From Candidatus Poseidoniia archaeon (GTDB lineage: Archaea > Thermoplasmatota > Poseidoniia > MGIII > CG-Epi1), in the NCBI GenBank assembly GCA_029936395.1, contig JAPYSW010000004.1, positions 1 to 49,711 on the forward strand: a stretch of DNA of 49,711 nt, read 5' to 3'. Under the pieces are notes generated by a model. The model did no database searches. It saw only the letters and a program-made list of their open reading frames with translations, and had not been told where the DNA came from. Within the stretch, counting starts at the first letter, position 1. The number at the start of each line of letters is the position of its first letter. Both the position numbers and the translations under genes were made by a program. Shown here one piece after another: positions 1 through 7,564 of the stretch.

Positions 1-1003
1 ACCATCGTCAGTAGATACTGATTCTGCAACTTCATACGCTATATTCTTCGTTGGTGATGGTAATGGGCTTGGAACTATTGATGAAGGAGATGATGAAATT
101 CAGATTGGTATGAGGGGAGGACATCTGGAAGTATGTTATGATTCATGTACTGGTGCCAGTAGTGACAAATTATGGTATAATGGTGAAACCGAATGGGTTG
201 CTAGCAAATGGTACCATATTGCAGTTTCTTATGATATAGATGGTAATACCGCACAACCTGGAGTTAACGCATTTATCAATGGTGACCGAGTTTCGGGTGC
301 ACCTGATGCAACCGGATTCAAAAGTGTCATCTCCTCAAATTATCCTGGAAGTAGTACTGAATATTATCTAGGAACTGGAGATTTATCTGGTGGTACAGCT
401 GTAGCAAACTTTGCTGGAGTAATTGATGAAGCTCGCTGGTTAACTTATGAAAAGAACGCCTTTGCAGGTGGTTTAATGATTAGCAAAGTAGTTCCTAGTA
501 CAAATACTGTAACTATTTATAATTCAGGAGATTTTACAATGGATTTAACCGGTGTGGATATCTGGAATGGAGCTAGTTCTTGTGGTTTTAGTGGAACACT
601 AGCATCTGAAGCAACAACTACATGTACACTTACAGTAGGAACTACAGACGGAATTAGAATGCTTGATGATGATGGTGATAATGATGCCAGCAGCGATATC
701 GGTTTTAGTGAAGATACAAAAGATTGGATGATTGATGGTGTATGTTGGAATACGGGATCTGGAACGGATGGAAGTTGTGACTCTGCAGCAGACCCACTAA
801 TTGATGCGGGATTATGGACTGAGGATACTTATGTCAATGCTGGATCCGAAATCGGTGTTAGATTAATTCTTGACGGAGATAATGATGAAGCTGTATCTGA
901 TTGGGAAGCTATACCTGAATTTGGAACATTATTGATGCCTATAGCCTCTGTGTTAATGATAGTCGGATATAATTACAGAAAAAGAGAACAATTAGAATCT
1001 TAA
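1..1003 (+). CDS. Secreted LamG / lamin-tail surface protein, C-terminal part (5' truncated)
   Basis: The reading frame is open to the window's left edge, so the start lies outside; the first ATG at 110 is internal. Residues after that ATG include a 'KWYHIAVSYD...AFINGDRV' strand pattern typical of LamG/concanavalin-like domains. A segment 'NTVTIYNSGDFTMDLTGVDIWNG' style follows, resembling a lamin-tail domain. The protein ends with 'IPEFGTLLMP', a hydrophobic helix and a basic KRE tail. This is the tripartite layout of PEF/PEFG-CTERM archaeal surface-sorting signals. Likely an exported, membrane- or sortase-anchored cell-surface protein that binds glycan or protein; the ligand is unknown. 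It ends 7 bp from the convergent cysS stop. Confidence 0.75.
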   Translation, partial: PSSVDTDSATSYAIFFVGDGNGLGTIDEGDDEIQIGMRGGHLEVCYDSCTGASSDKLWYNGETEWVASKWYHIAVSYDIDGNTAQPGVNAFINGDRVSGAPDATGFKSVISSNYPGSSTEYYLGTGDLSGGTAVANFAGVIDEARWLTYEKNAFAGGLMISKVVPSTNTVTIYNSGDFTMDLTGVDIWNGASSCGFSGTLASEATTTCTLTVGTTDGIRMLDDDGDNDASSDIGFSEDTKDWMIDGVCWNTGSGTDGSCDSAADPLIDAGLWTEDTYVNAGSEIGVRLILDGDNDEAVSDWEAIPEFGTLLMPIASVLMIVGYNYRKREQLES

Positions 1004-1010
1004 ATTAAAA

Positions 1011-2429
1011 TTAAATACGATTCCACTTAGTTCCTTCAGGAGTATCCTGAATCTGAATTCCCATTTCAGTTAGTTTATCTCTTATTGAATCTGATTGAGC
1101 CCAGTCTTTACTTTGACGTGCTTTGTCTCTGTCAGAAATTAATTGATTAATCTTAGTTTCAATATCGCTATCTAAAGATTCTGAAGAAAATAAACCAAGT
1201 ACATTAGTTCCATAAGTTTCAAAAGTCTTCAATAAATCATTCTTAAGATCTAAATCTAATTCGTCCGGATTAAAATTATTAGCAATTCGAGATAATTGAA
1301 ATAATTCAGCAATTCCTTCTCTTGTATTAAAATCGTCATTCATAGCTGAAACAAAATTTTCCTTACAAACTTCAATAGATTTTTCTAGTTCTGAAGAAAC
1401 GATTGTACCTGCGATTTCAGAATCTTTAAAACGATTATAAGTTCCTTCTAAACGACGATATGCTGCTAAAGACTCCTTCAAATTAGAATCACTAAAATCC
1501 ATTGGAGATCTATAATGTCCGTTCAACAAATAAAATCTCAAAACAGGTGCACTGTATTCCTTCATGACATCTCTAACTAAAAAGAAATTGTCTAGAGATT
1601 TTGACATTTTCTCTTTATTTATTGTAAGATGTCCTGAATGAAGCCAAAAATTTGACATTGGAGAATGATTAGTATGACACTCAGTTTGTAATATCTCAGA
1701 TTCATGGTGTGGAAAGCGGAGATCTATACCGCCCCCGTGAATATCAAAATGTTTACCTAAATGACTCAAAGACATTGCTGAACATTCAATATGCCAACCT
1801 GGTCTTCCTATCCCCCATGGGCTATCCCAATTAGGCTCATTAGGCTTAGCTCCTTTCCATAGTACAAAATCTGAAGGGTGACGCTTACGAGTATCTACGG
1901 CTACTCTAGCTCCAGCCTCCATATCTTCTATTTTTTGGCCTGTAAGAGTTCCAAAGATGCTTGAAGCTGACATCACATCAAAATATACATCAGGTGCAAG
2001 AGCCCCTTCAATAGGCTCAACCACATATGCATGGTTCTTATCAATTAAATTAGAAATTATTTCTACCATTTCTTTAATGAAATCTGTAGCTTTGGGCATA
2101 TGTGTTGGAGGTCTAACTTGTAAACTTTCCAAATCTTCAGTAGTTCTAGCAATATACTTGTCAGCCAAATCTCCAGCTGGAATTCCATCTTCATTAGCTC
2201 TTCTAATTATCTTATCATCAATATCAGTATGATTCTGAACGAAATTGACTTCATAACCTGAATATTCTAACCATCTTCGAATTACATCAAATGCAATATA
2301 TGTTCTAGCATGACCTAAATGCATATCATTATACACTGTTAAACCACAAACATACATTCCAACCTTATTTGGTTCTATAGAACTAAATTCATCTACTTTG
2401 CGTGTTGCTGTATTGTATAACCTAAGCAC
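1011..2429 (-). CDS. cysS: Cysteinyl-tRNA synthetase
   Basis: Class I aminoacyl-tRNA synthetase that charges tRNA-Cys. At 472 aa it has normal family length. The HIGH motif reads HLGH (about residue 38) and the KMSKS loop is exact (KEKMSKSLDNF, near 270). The zinc site can be traced from the Cys in MYVCGLTVYN, the Cys in WHIECSAMS and the HHESEI segment. The start codon is GTG (2429), placed by a box A about 24 nt upstream. That box is shared with the divergent fpg gene. Having cysS means this archaeon need not depend on the SepRS/SepCysS route. Confidence 0.97.
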   Translation of the reverse strand: MLRLYNTATRKVDEFSSIEPNKVGMYVCGLTVYNDMHLGHARTYIAFDVIRRWLEYSGYEVNFVQNHTDIDDKIIRRANEDGIPAGDLADKYIARTTEDLESLQVRPPTHMPKATDFIKEMVEIISNLIDKNHAYVVEPIEGALAPDVYFDVMSASSIFGTLTGQKIEDMEAGARVAVDTRKRHPSDFVLWKGAKPNEPNWDSPWGIGRPGWHIECSAMSLSHLGKHFDIHGGGIDLRFPHHESEILQTECHTNHSPMSNFWLHSGHLTINKEKMSKSLDNFFLVRDVMKEYSAPVLRFYLLNGHYRSPMDFSDSNLKESLAAYRRLEGTYNRFKDSEIAGTIVSSELEKSIEVCKENFVSAMNDDFNTREGIAELFQLSRIANNFNPDELDLDLKNDLLKTFETYGTNVLGLFSSESLDSDIETKINQLISDRDKARQSKDWAQSDSIRDKLTEMGIQIQDTPEGTKWNRI

Positions 2430-2440
2430 ATTGTTGCAGG

Positions 2441-2460
2441 GACAGGAGATTAAAACTGTC
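2441..2460. promoter_or_regulatory. Shared bidirectional box A inside a GACAG/CTGTC dyad (cysS-fpg)
   Basis: The 47-bp divergent gap contains one clear TATA-like element, TTAAAA at 2450-2455. It lies about 24 nt from both the cysS GTG (2429) and the fpg ATG (2477). A perfect inverted repeat, GACAG (2441-2445) and CTGTC (2456-2460), brackets it. One TBP site could therefore drive two leaderless transcripts in opposite directions, and the dyad could be an operator or paired BRE-like elements. The spacing is seen directly; the function is inferred. Confidence 0.55.
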
Positions 2461-2476
2461 TCGCCTCACATAATTA

Positions 2477-3292
2477 ATGCCTGAACTACCTGAAGTCGAT
2501 TCCTATCGAACGGGATTAGCACCAACAATGATTGGGTGGAAAATTAAGGGTGGTAAAGCACTATGGAAAAACGCTTCAGATGCCGATTTTTCCAGCATAA
2601 TTAATCAAAAAATAACTGGATTTGATAGAAGAGGGAAATATTTGATACTTAATTTAGACCAATCAAACATTATTATTCATTTAAGGATGACGGGAAGAAT
2701 AGATTTAACAGAAAATGAAACTCCAAAATATACTACTGTTGAATTTGATTTTTACAATAATAAGAAAATGTGCTTAGTTGATTATCGTAAATTTGGTAAA
2801 GTTTGGATTGTGGAAGATATTGAAAAAATTGTAGGACATCTAGGTATTGAACCTCTAAGTAAGCAATTTACATCCAAAAAATTTAGATTAATGTTTGAAA
2901 AGCGTAAGGGTACACTTAAACCATTATTACTGAATCAACAATTCATAGCTGGAATTGGCAATTATCTGGCTGATGAAATTTTATTTCGAGCTAATCTACA
3001 TCCTCTAAGGACTGCAGATACACTTAACAAAAAAGAAGTAAATGAATTGTATCTATCAATTAGACACATTATTAGAAAGTCAATACGTTTTGGAGGTACA
3101 ACCTTTCTAACATTTAGAGGACCTGAAGGTAAAAAAGGAGAATTTTGGAAGAAATTACAAGTTTTTAGGAAAACTGGAGAACCCTGTCCACATTGCAAAA
3201 GACCCATTACTAGAATAATAGTAGGACAAAGAAGTACTCATTTATGTGAAAACAAACAAAAACTACATAAAAACTTCATTAACATTAAATAG
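2477..3292 (+). CDS. mutM: Formamidopyrimidine-DNA glycosylase family protein (Fpg/MutM)
   Basis: Base-excision repair bifunctional glycosylase/AP lyase for oxidised purines. The catalytic N-terminus is intact (MPELPEV: Pro2 nucleophile, Glu3). The conserved Lys of RRGKYLIL, the Asn of GIGNYLADEIL and the zinc-finger Arg (GQRSTHLC) are present. The length of 271 aa is normal. Oddity: the C-terminal zinc finger keeps Cys237, Cys240 and Cys257, but position 260, normally the fourth Cys, is Lys (CENK). A His at the following KLHK could substitute, or the finger may be zinc-less as in some plant and NEIL1-type enzymes. The family is mainly bacterial, so ancient transfer is likely. It may be co-transcribed with the downstream GTPase operon. 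Confidence 0.93.
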   Translation: MPELPEVDSYRTGLAPTMIGWKIKGGKALWKNASDADFSSIINQKITGFDRRGKYLILNLDQSNIIIHLRMTGRIDLTENETPKYTTVEFDFYNNKKMCLVDYRKFGKVWIVEDIEKIVGHLGIEPLSKQFTSKKFRLMFEKRKGTLKPLLLNQQFIAGIGNYLADEILFRANLHPLRTADTLNKKEVNELYLSIRHIIRKSIRFGGTTFLTFRGPEGKKGEFWKKLQVFRKTGEPCPHCKRPITRIIVGQRSTHLCENKQKLHKNFINIK

Positions 3293-3327
3293 AGTGACAA
3301 TTATCGTAAGTCCTCGAGGTAAGAACC

Positions 3328-3867
3328 ATGATGGCTGCTAAGAAAGTATCAAAAAAGATTGTAGTACTAGGAGATCCTGCTGTAGGAAAGACTAGTTTAA
3401 TCCGCCGTTTTGTTATCAATGCATTTGATGATAAATATCTAACAACGATTGGAGCTAAAATCGTAAAGAAAGAAGTCCAACTAAGATCTGGTGGAGCAAA
3501 GCCAGATATCGATGTAACACTAATGATTTGGGATGTTGCTGGACAAAAAACCCTTGGAAACGTAAAACAAGCCTATTATCGTGGTTCAGAAGGCGCAATG
3601 ATTGTTTGTGATATTACTCGTAGAGAAACACTTCTTTCAACTATTGACTGGATTAAAACCTTAATGCAAGTAACTGGAGAAATACCTGTAGTTCTACTTG
3701 CTAACAAATGTGATTTAATGGATAAGGCGCTTTTTGGTGAGAAAGAAATGTCTGAAGTATCTAAGAAACTCAATGCCTCTTTCATGATGACCTCTGCAAA
3801 GGATGGTCGAAATGTTGGAGAAGCTTTCCAGAACATATCAGAAAGCATGCTTGAGGGAATGTCATAG
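3328..3867 (+). CDS. Rab/Ras-like small GTPase
   Basis: A 179-aa single-domain GTPase with all G motifs: P-loop GDPAVGKTS (15-23), switch I Thr40 in YLTTIGAK (very close to the Rab YxxTIG pattern), G3 WDVAGQ (68-73, with the catalytic Gln), G4 NKCD (126-129) and G5 TSAK (155-158). The WDVAGQ and NKCD motifs and the size match the Ras/Rab superfamily rather than translation or Era-type GTPases. There is no C-terminal Cys, so lipid anchoring by prenylation is excluded. It is the first gene of a tight operon with a V4R-domain protein (14 bp downstream) and a TPR protein, which makes these its likely regulators or partners. A possible box A (CAATTATCG) lies about 26 nt upstream. The first two codons are both ATG, so the exact start is uncertain by one residue. 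Confidence 0.9.
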   Translation: MMAAKKVSKKIVVLGDPAVGKTSLIRRFVINAFDDKYLTTIGAKIVKKEVQLRSGGAKPDIDVTLMIWDVAGQKTLGNVKQAYYRGSEGAMIVCDITRRETLLSTIDWIKTLMQVTGEIPVVLLANKCDLMDKALFGEKEMSEVSKKLNASFMMTSAKDGRNVGEAFQNISESMLEGMS

Positions 3868-3868
3868 A

Positions 3869-3881
3869 AGGGCTAAGCCCT
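3869..3881 (+). promoter_or_regulatory. GC-rich inverted repeat directly before the V4R start codon
   Basis: AGGGCT-A-AGCCCT is a perfect 6-bp inverted repeat. It fills almost the whole 14-bp gap between the GTPase stop (TAG) and the V4R ATG at 3882. As RNA it can form a 5-bp GC-rich stem with a UAA loop abutting the start codon, which is unusual in this AT-rich sequence. It could control translation or processing between the two genes, or it could be chance. Confidence 0.4.
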
Positions 3882-4331
3882 ATGGATGACTTCTACGACA
3901 CTGATGTTGGTGTACAAACATCTGACATTTTAGTTTTGCCAAGTACCTTTCTTGGTACATTATGGAAAGAGCTACAAAGTGTTGGCAGTGATAAAGCACG
4001 TAGTATTCTGTTTAACTGTGGGCATACTGTTGGTAAAAGCCTATCAGCCAATTATATAGAAATGGGTACTGAAGATTTAGATATGGTCTTGAACCAAGCT
4101 TGGGCTGAGGCTGGATTAGGGCATTTATTTGTTTTAGACACTAATGAAGAACATATTGTTGTAAAGTTAGAAAACCTTCTTGAAATTGGAATAATTGGTT
4201 CTGAACATAATTGCGATTTTACAGGAGGTTGCCTGACTGGAGTGCTTGAGGGGCTCCTACAACAACCTTATAGCGTGGTAGAAGAAATGGTAGGAGAAGA
4301 GACAAGACTCTTCAAGTTTGACAAAAAGTAA
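3882..4331 (+). CDS. V4R (4VR)-domain protein, TRAPP/Bet3-related fold candidate
   Basis: This 149-aa protein matches the C-terminal core of V4R domains: a hydrophobic LENLLEIGIIG strand, then NCDFTGGCLTGVLEGLL (107-126), then PYSVVEEMVGEET and FKF. The usual pattern is CxFtxGyLxGxL..LgxpVxVxE followed by a Gly/Cys-rich end. The terminal GdxxCxF segment is eroded here (GEETRLFKF). V4R proteins share a fold family with Bet3-type TRAPP subunits and with haem-binding H-NOX-like sensors; bacterial and archaeal members are small-molecule sensors or regulators. Sitting between a Rab-like GTPase and a TPR protein, it is the obvious candidate partner or regulator of that GTPase. Domain recognition is by motif only. 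Confidence 0.65.
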   Translation: MDDFYDTDVGVQTSDILVLPSTFLGTLWKELQSVGSDKARSILFNCGHTVGKSLSANYIEMGTEDLDMVLNQAWAEAGLGHLFVLDTNEEHIVVKLENLLEIGIIGSEHNCDFTGGCLTGVLEGLLQQPYSVVEEMVGEETRLFKFDKK

Positions 4332-4333
4332 AC

Positions 4334-5239
4334 ATGGCAGCAAAGTGGCAAAAAACATTAGACGATTTATTATACAACGGAGACCTTGACGGGGCGTATA
4401 ATTTACTAGATGGAATCTTAAGAGAAAACTCTGGAGATTTACAAGCTAGACTAGCTTTTGGAAAAGTACAATATGAGTTAGGTGATCCTGATAATGCAAG
4501 AAATACATTTGATACAGTTCTGAAGAATACTCCTCGGAATGGTGAAGCTCTCAAAGGAAAAGCCGAAGTCTGCGAATTACTTGGTGAATATGAGGAAGCT
4601 CTCCGTTCATACCACATGGCAACACAAGCTAAACCTAAAGATATAGAGGGATGGAAATCTATGGGTATTCTTTTAACTAAATTAAAGAAATTTGGTAAAG
4701 CAGATAAATGCTGGAATGCAATTTTAAGATTAAATGCAAAAGATGCTGAAGCTTGGTACAACAAAGGATACGCCAAGATGTTAGTTCAGAAATATGATGA
4801 TGCCGAAAAATGTCTTAAGAAAGCAATACAATTTAAGGCAGATATGAAAGAAGCTCACAATGATCTAGTAATGGTTCTTAGAAAGAAAGGTGATAACAAA
4901 GGTGCACTAATCATTTGTAATCATGCACTCAAATCCCACGATAGTGATGACACACTTCATAGAAACAAAGGAAATATTCTTTATGCTCTTGATAGACCTG
5001 AAGAAGCTCTTGAAGCTTTTGAAAAAGCCTTAGATTTGAATCCTTATGTTGTTGACACTTGGGTAAACAAGGGGACTGTTCTATGGAAATCTATGCAAAT
5101 GCGAGATGAAGCACTCTCTGCATTTGATAAAGCATTAGAAATAAACCCACAATTTATGGCCGCTGTTGATTCAAGAATAAATCTTGAAGCTGAAATTAAA
5201 GCAAATAAACCTAGCTTCTTTAAACGAATATTCGGATAA
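4334..5239 (+). CDS. Tetratricopeptide-repeat protein
   Basis: A 301-aa protein made almost entirely of 34-residue TPR units. Repeats with W/Y, G/A and P at the canonical positions can be counted from about residue 15 to 290 (for example AEAWYNKGYAKMLVQKYDDA and DTLHRNKGNILYALDRPEEA). There is no signal peptide or membrane helix, so it is a cytoplasmic scaffold or adaptor. It follows the V4R gene after 2 bp and must be co-translated or co-transcribed with it. In context it probably assembles the GTPase/V4R pair with further partners; its ligand cannot be read from sequence. The short basic tail (SFFKRIFG) could be a membrane-surface or protein-binding peptide. Confidence 0.92.
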   Translation: MAAKWQKTLDDLLYNGDLDGAYNLLDGILRENSGDLQARLAFGKVQYELGDPDNARNTFDTVLKNTPRNGEALKGKAEVCELLGEYEEALRSYHMATQAKPKDIEGWKSMGILLTKLKKFGKADKCWNAILRLNAKDAEAWYNKGYAKMLVQKYDDAEKCLKKAIQFKADMKEAHNDLVMVLRKKGDNKGALIICNHALKSHDSDDTLHRNKGNILYALDRPEEALEAFEKALDLNPYVVDTWVNKGTVLWKSMQMRDEALSAFDKALEINPQFMAAVDSRINLEAEIKANKPSFFKRIFG

Positions 5240-5252
5240 GTATAGGCAAGCA

Positions 5253-5258
5253 TTTAAG
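5253..5258 (+). promoter_or_regulatory. Box A for the mcm operon
   Basis: TTTAAG within CATTTAAGG is centred about 26 nt before the TTG at 5282. The spacing supports a leaderless mRNA starting at or very near TTG. It argues against the out-of-frame ATG at 5269, which reaches a stop after seven codons. Confidence 0.5.
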
Positions 5259-5281
5259 GAGCACCCAGATGAATATAGTCC

Positions 5282-7564
5282 TTGCCAAATGACATACCCT
5301 TAGATGAACTTATGGAATTGTGGAGATCTTTCTTCCAAGACTCCCGAAACAGACCAATTGATAAATCTGGTAAAGAAGCTTCAGCTCCAAAATGTATTAC
5401 CTGTAAAGGCGAAGGTAAAATAAAAATTCAAGGCGGAATAAAGTTAGATGATACTGAACCTATCACAAAAATATGTCCAAATTGTAATGGTGAAAGAGTT
5501 GATTCAAAGAGCATACCAACTTATGGAGATGAGATACAAAAAGTATCTAAAGAATACCCTAAAGGTAACCGATCTGTAGGTGTAACATGGGAAGCTGTTG
5601 CAGACTTTAATGCAAGACTATCAAGTAATCTAAGATGGAATCTAGATGAAACACTAGATGCGGCAAAAAAAGTTGTCCAAGAATTTATAGATGACGATAC
5701 AAAGATTAGAGTTAGAGAAGAGCACCGCACAAAAGTAGATTTAGATGTCGTACCTGTTGGAATTCCTGATGAATTATATGTTGTAGATATAAGTGGATTG
5801 AGAAAAGAACATCTCTATCGTACTGTTAAACTAAAAGGTTTAGTTAGAAAAGCAACTCCAGTAAGACCCCGTATGGAAATTGGATTATTTGAATGTGAAT
5901 GGGAAAGACATCGAAACTCCTATATTCAAGATTTTTTTACTTTAGAAAAACCTATCAAATGTACTTCTGAGGGTTGTAAATGTGCTGACTTCAAATTAAG
6001 AGAAGATTTATCTCAGTTTATTGATTCACAAAAAATAGAAATACAAGAATATCCTGAAGATTTGCCACCAGGATCTCAACCTGAAAGACTAACGGCATAC
6101 TTTGAAAGTTCATTAGCACATAAAATTCAACCGGGAGATAGAGTGGCTATAGTAGGCATAATAAAACCTAAAACTCAATTTCAGGGTAGACGGCAAAAGA
6201 GTGAATTTGATATTTATCTATATGCACACAGTATAGATGAAAAAATAGGAGAAGATGAAAATATAGAACCAACTGCTGCGGAATTAATGGAAATTAAAGA
6301 ATTATCTCAACAAGAGGATGTAGCTGAAAAAATACGTGATTCAATATCACCTACGATTTTTGGAATGGAATGGGAAAAAAGAGCTCTTGCTCTACAGCAA
6401 TTTGGTGGAGTACACAAAGAATTACCAGATGGCACTCGTATTCGTGGCGATATCCATATGCTGATGATGGGAGATCCGGGATTAGCTAAATCTCAATTAC
6501 TTAGATCTGCTGCAAGAATTGCTCCGCGTGGTGTTATGGCGACAGGTAAATCTACTTCAGCTGCAGGATTGACGGCTGCAGCAGTTAGAGATGAATTTGG
6601 AGAAGGAAGGTGGAGTCTTGAGGCTGGAACCCTCGTTCTTGCATCTGGAGGTATTGCTTGTATTGATGAAATAGATAAGATGTCTGAAGAAGATAGATCC
6701 TCTATGCATGAAGCAATGGAACAACAGACTATTAGTATTGCAAAAGCTGGGATAAATGCTCAACTTAAATCCAAATGTTCAGTTCTTGCAGCTGCCAATC
6801 CACGCCGTAGTAGATTCGATATGACTATGCCACTTCCACCTCAGGTCAATATGCCCGTTTCTTTATTAAGCAGATTTGACATATTTTTCATAATTATTGA
6901 TGAGCCTAACCCTGAAAGAGATAATTTATTAGCTGATAGAATTTTAGAAAGTCATAGAACAGGAGGTGCATTAATTCCGGGTGAAAAGATTGTGGATAGT
7001 GATTTAGATATAAGATCACTAGAAGGACCTATTAGCTCACGTATGTTAAAAATGTACATTGCTTATGCTAAAAAATTAAGACCTATTATGACTTCACAAG
7101 CTCAATATAAAATAAAAGAATATTATACTGGACTAAGAAGAAGATATCACAGCGTAGATGATCAAGACAAAACTATGCCCATTACTCCAAGACAATTGGA
7201 ATCTATTATAAGATTGGCTGAAGCTGAAGCTAAAATGTATTTATCTAATACTATTGATGTTAAACACGCAGATAGTGCTATTGATTTAATGAATTTATTC
7301 CTTAATGTCACTCTTGGCGGAGATGTGGACTTTGCATTCTTTGGTGTTGATGCAAATCAAAGAAAGAAAGATGCTAACCCTATGACTCTGTTAAGAACTG
7401 TTGTAAAAGAATCAGGACCTGGAGGTATTGATGAAAAAGAAATTTATGATCGAATGAGAGAAGAGGGTGGATATAGTATGGAGAAAGTAGAGCAGTATCT
7501 CCATAAAGCAAGAGAAGAAGGTACACTATTGAAAGATGGATATGATAAATGGAGACCCGTTTGA
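5282..7564 (+). CDS. mcm: Replicative minichromosome maintenance helicase MCM
   Basis: AAA+ hexameric DNA helicase of replication. Walker A is GDPGLAKSQ (about 397), Walker B is IACIDEID (about 458) and the arginine finger is LLSRFD (about 529); a winged helix is likely at the C-terminus. At 760 aa it is longer than typical archaeal MCMs (about 650-700 aa). The start is TTG; the next ATG is codon 11. Two oddities stand out. First, an additional DnaJ-like finger sits near the N-terminus (CITCKGEG ... CPNCNGER, Cys38, 41, 65, 68). Second, the usual MCM zinc motif is non-canonical, a C-x4-H pair (CEWERH) followed by a CTSEGCKC cluster. The next gene overlaps its 3' end. Confidence 0.97.
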   Translation: MPNDIPLDELMELWRSFFQDSRNRPIDKSGKEASAPKCITCKGEGKIKIQGGIKLDDTEPITKICPNCNGERVDSKSIPTYGDEIQKVSKEYPKGNRSVGVTWEAVADFNARLSSNLRWNLDETLDAAKKVVQEFIDDDTKIRVREEHRTKVDLDVVPVGIPDELYVVDISGLRKEHLYRTVKLKGLVRKATPVRPRMEIGLFECEWERHRNSYIQDFFTLEKPIKCTSEGCKCADFKLREDLSQFIDSQKIEIQEYPEDLPPGSQPERLTAYFESSLAHKIQPGDRVAIVGIIKPKTQFQGRRQKSEFDIYLYAHSIDEKIGEDENIEPTAAELMEIKELSQQEDVAEKIRDSISPTIFGMEWEKRALALQQFGGVHKELPDGTRIRGDIHMLMMGDPGLAKSQLLRSAARIAPRGVMATGKSTSAAGLTAAAVRDEFGEGRWSLEAGTLVLASGGIACIDEIDKMSEEDRSSMHEAMEQQTISIAKAGINAQLKSKCSVLAAANPRRSRFDMTMPLPPQVNMPVSLLSRFDIFFIIIDEPNPERDNLLADRILESHRTGGALIPGEKIVDSDLDIRSLEGPISSRMLKMYIAYAKKLRPIMTSQAQYKIKEYYTGLRRRYHSVDDQDKTMPITPRQLESIIRLAEAEAKMYLSNTIDVKHADSAIDLMNLFLNVTLGGDVDFAFFGVDANQRKKDANPMTLLRTVVKESGPGGIDEKEIYDRMREEGGYSMEKVEQYLHKAREEGTLLKDGYDKWRPV

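Noticed and set aside
4312-4776. 154-aa antisense frame opposite the TPR gene
   Set aside because: It lies fully opposite a well-supported TPR gene, has no domain or promoter and is a by-product of repeat composition.
5269-5292. ATG at 5269 as the mcm start
   Set aside because: That frame stops after seven codons; the TTG at 5282 fits the box A spacing and the MCM frame.
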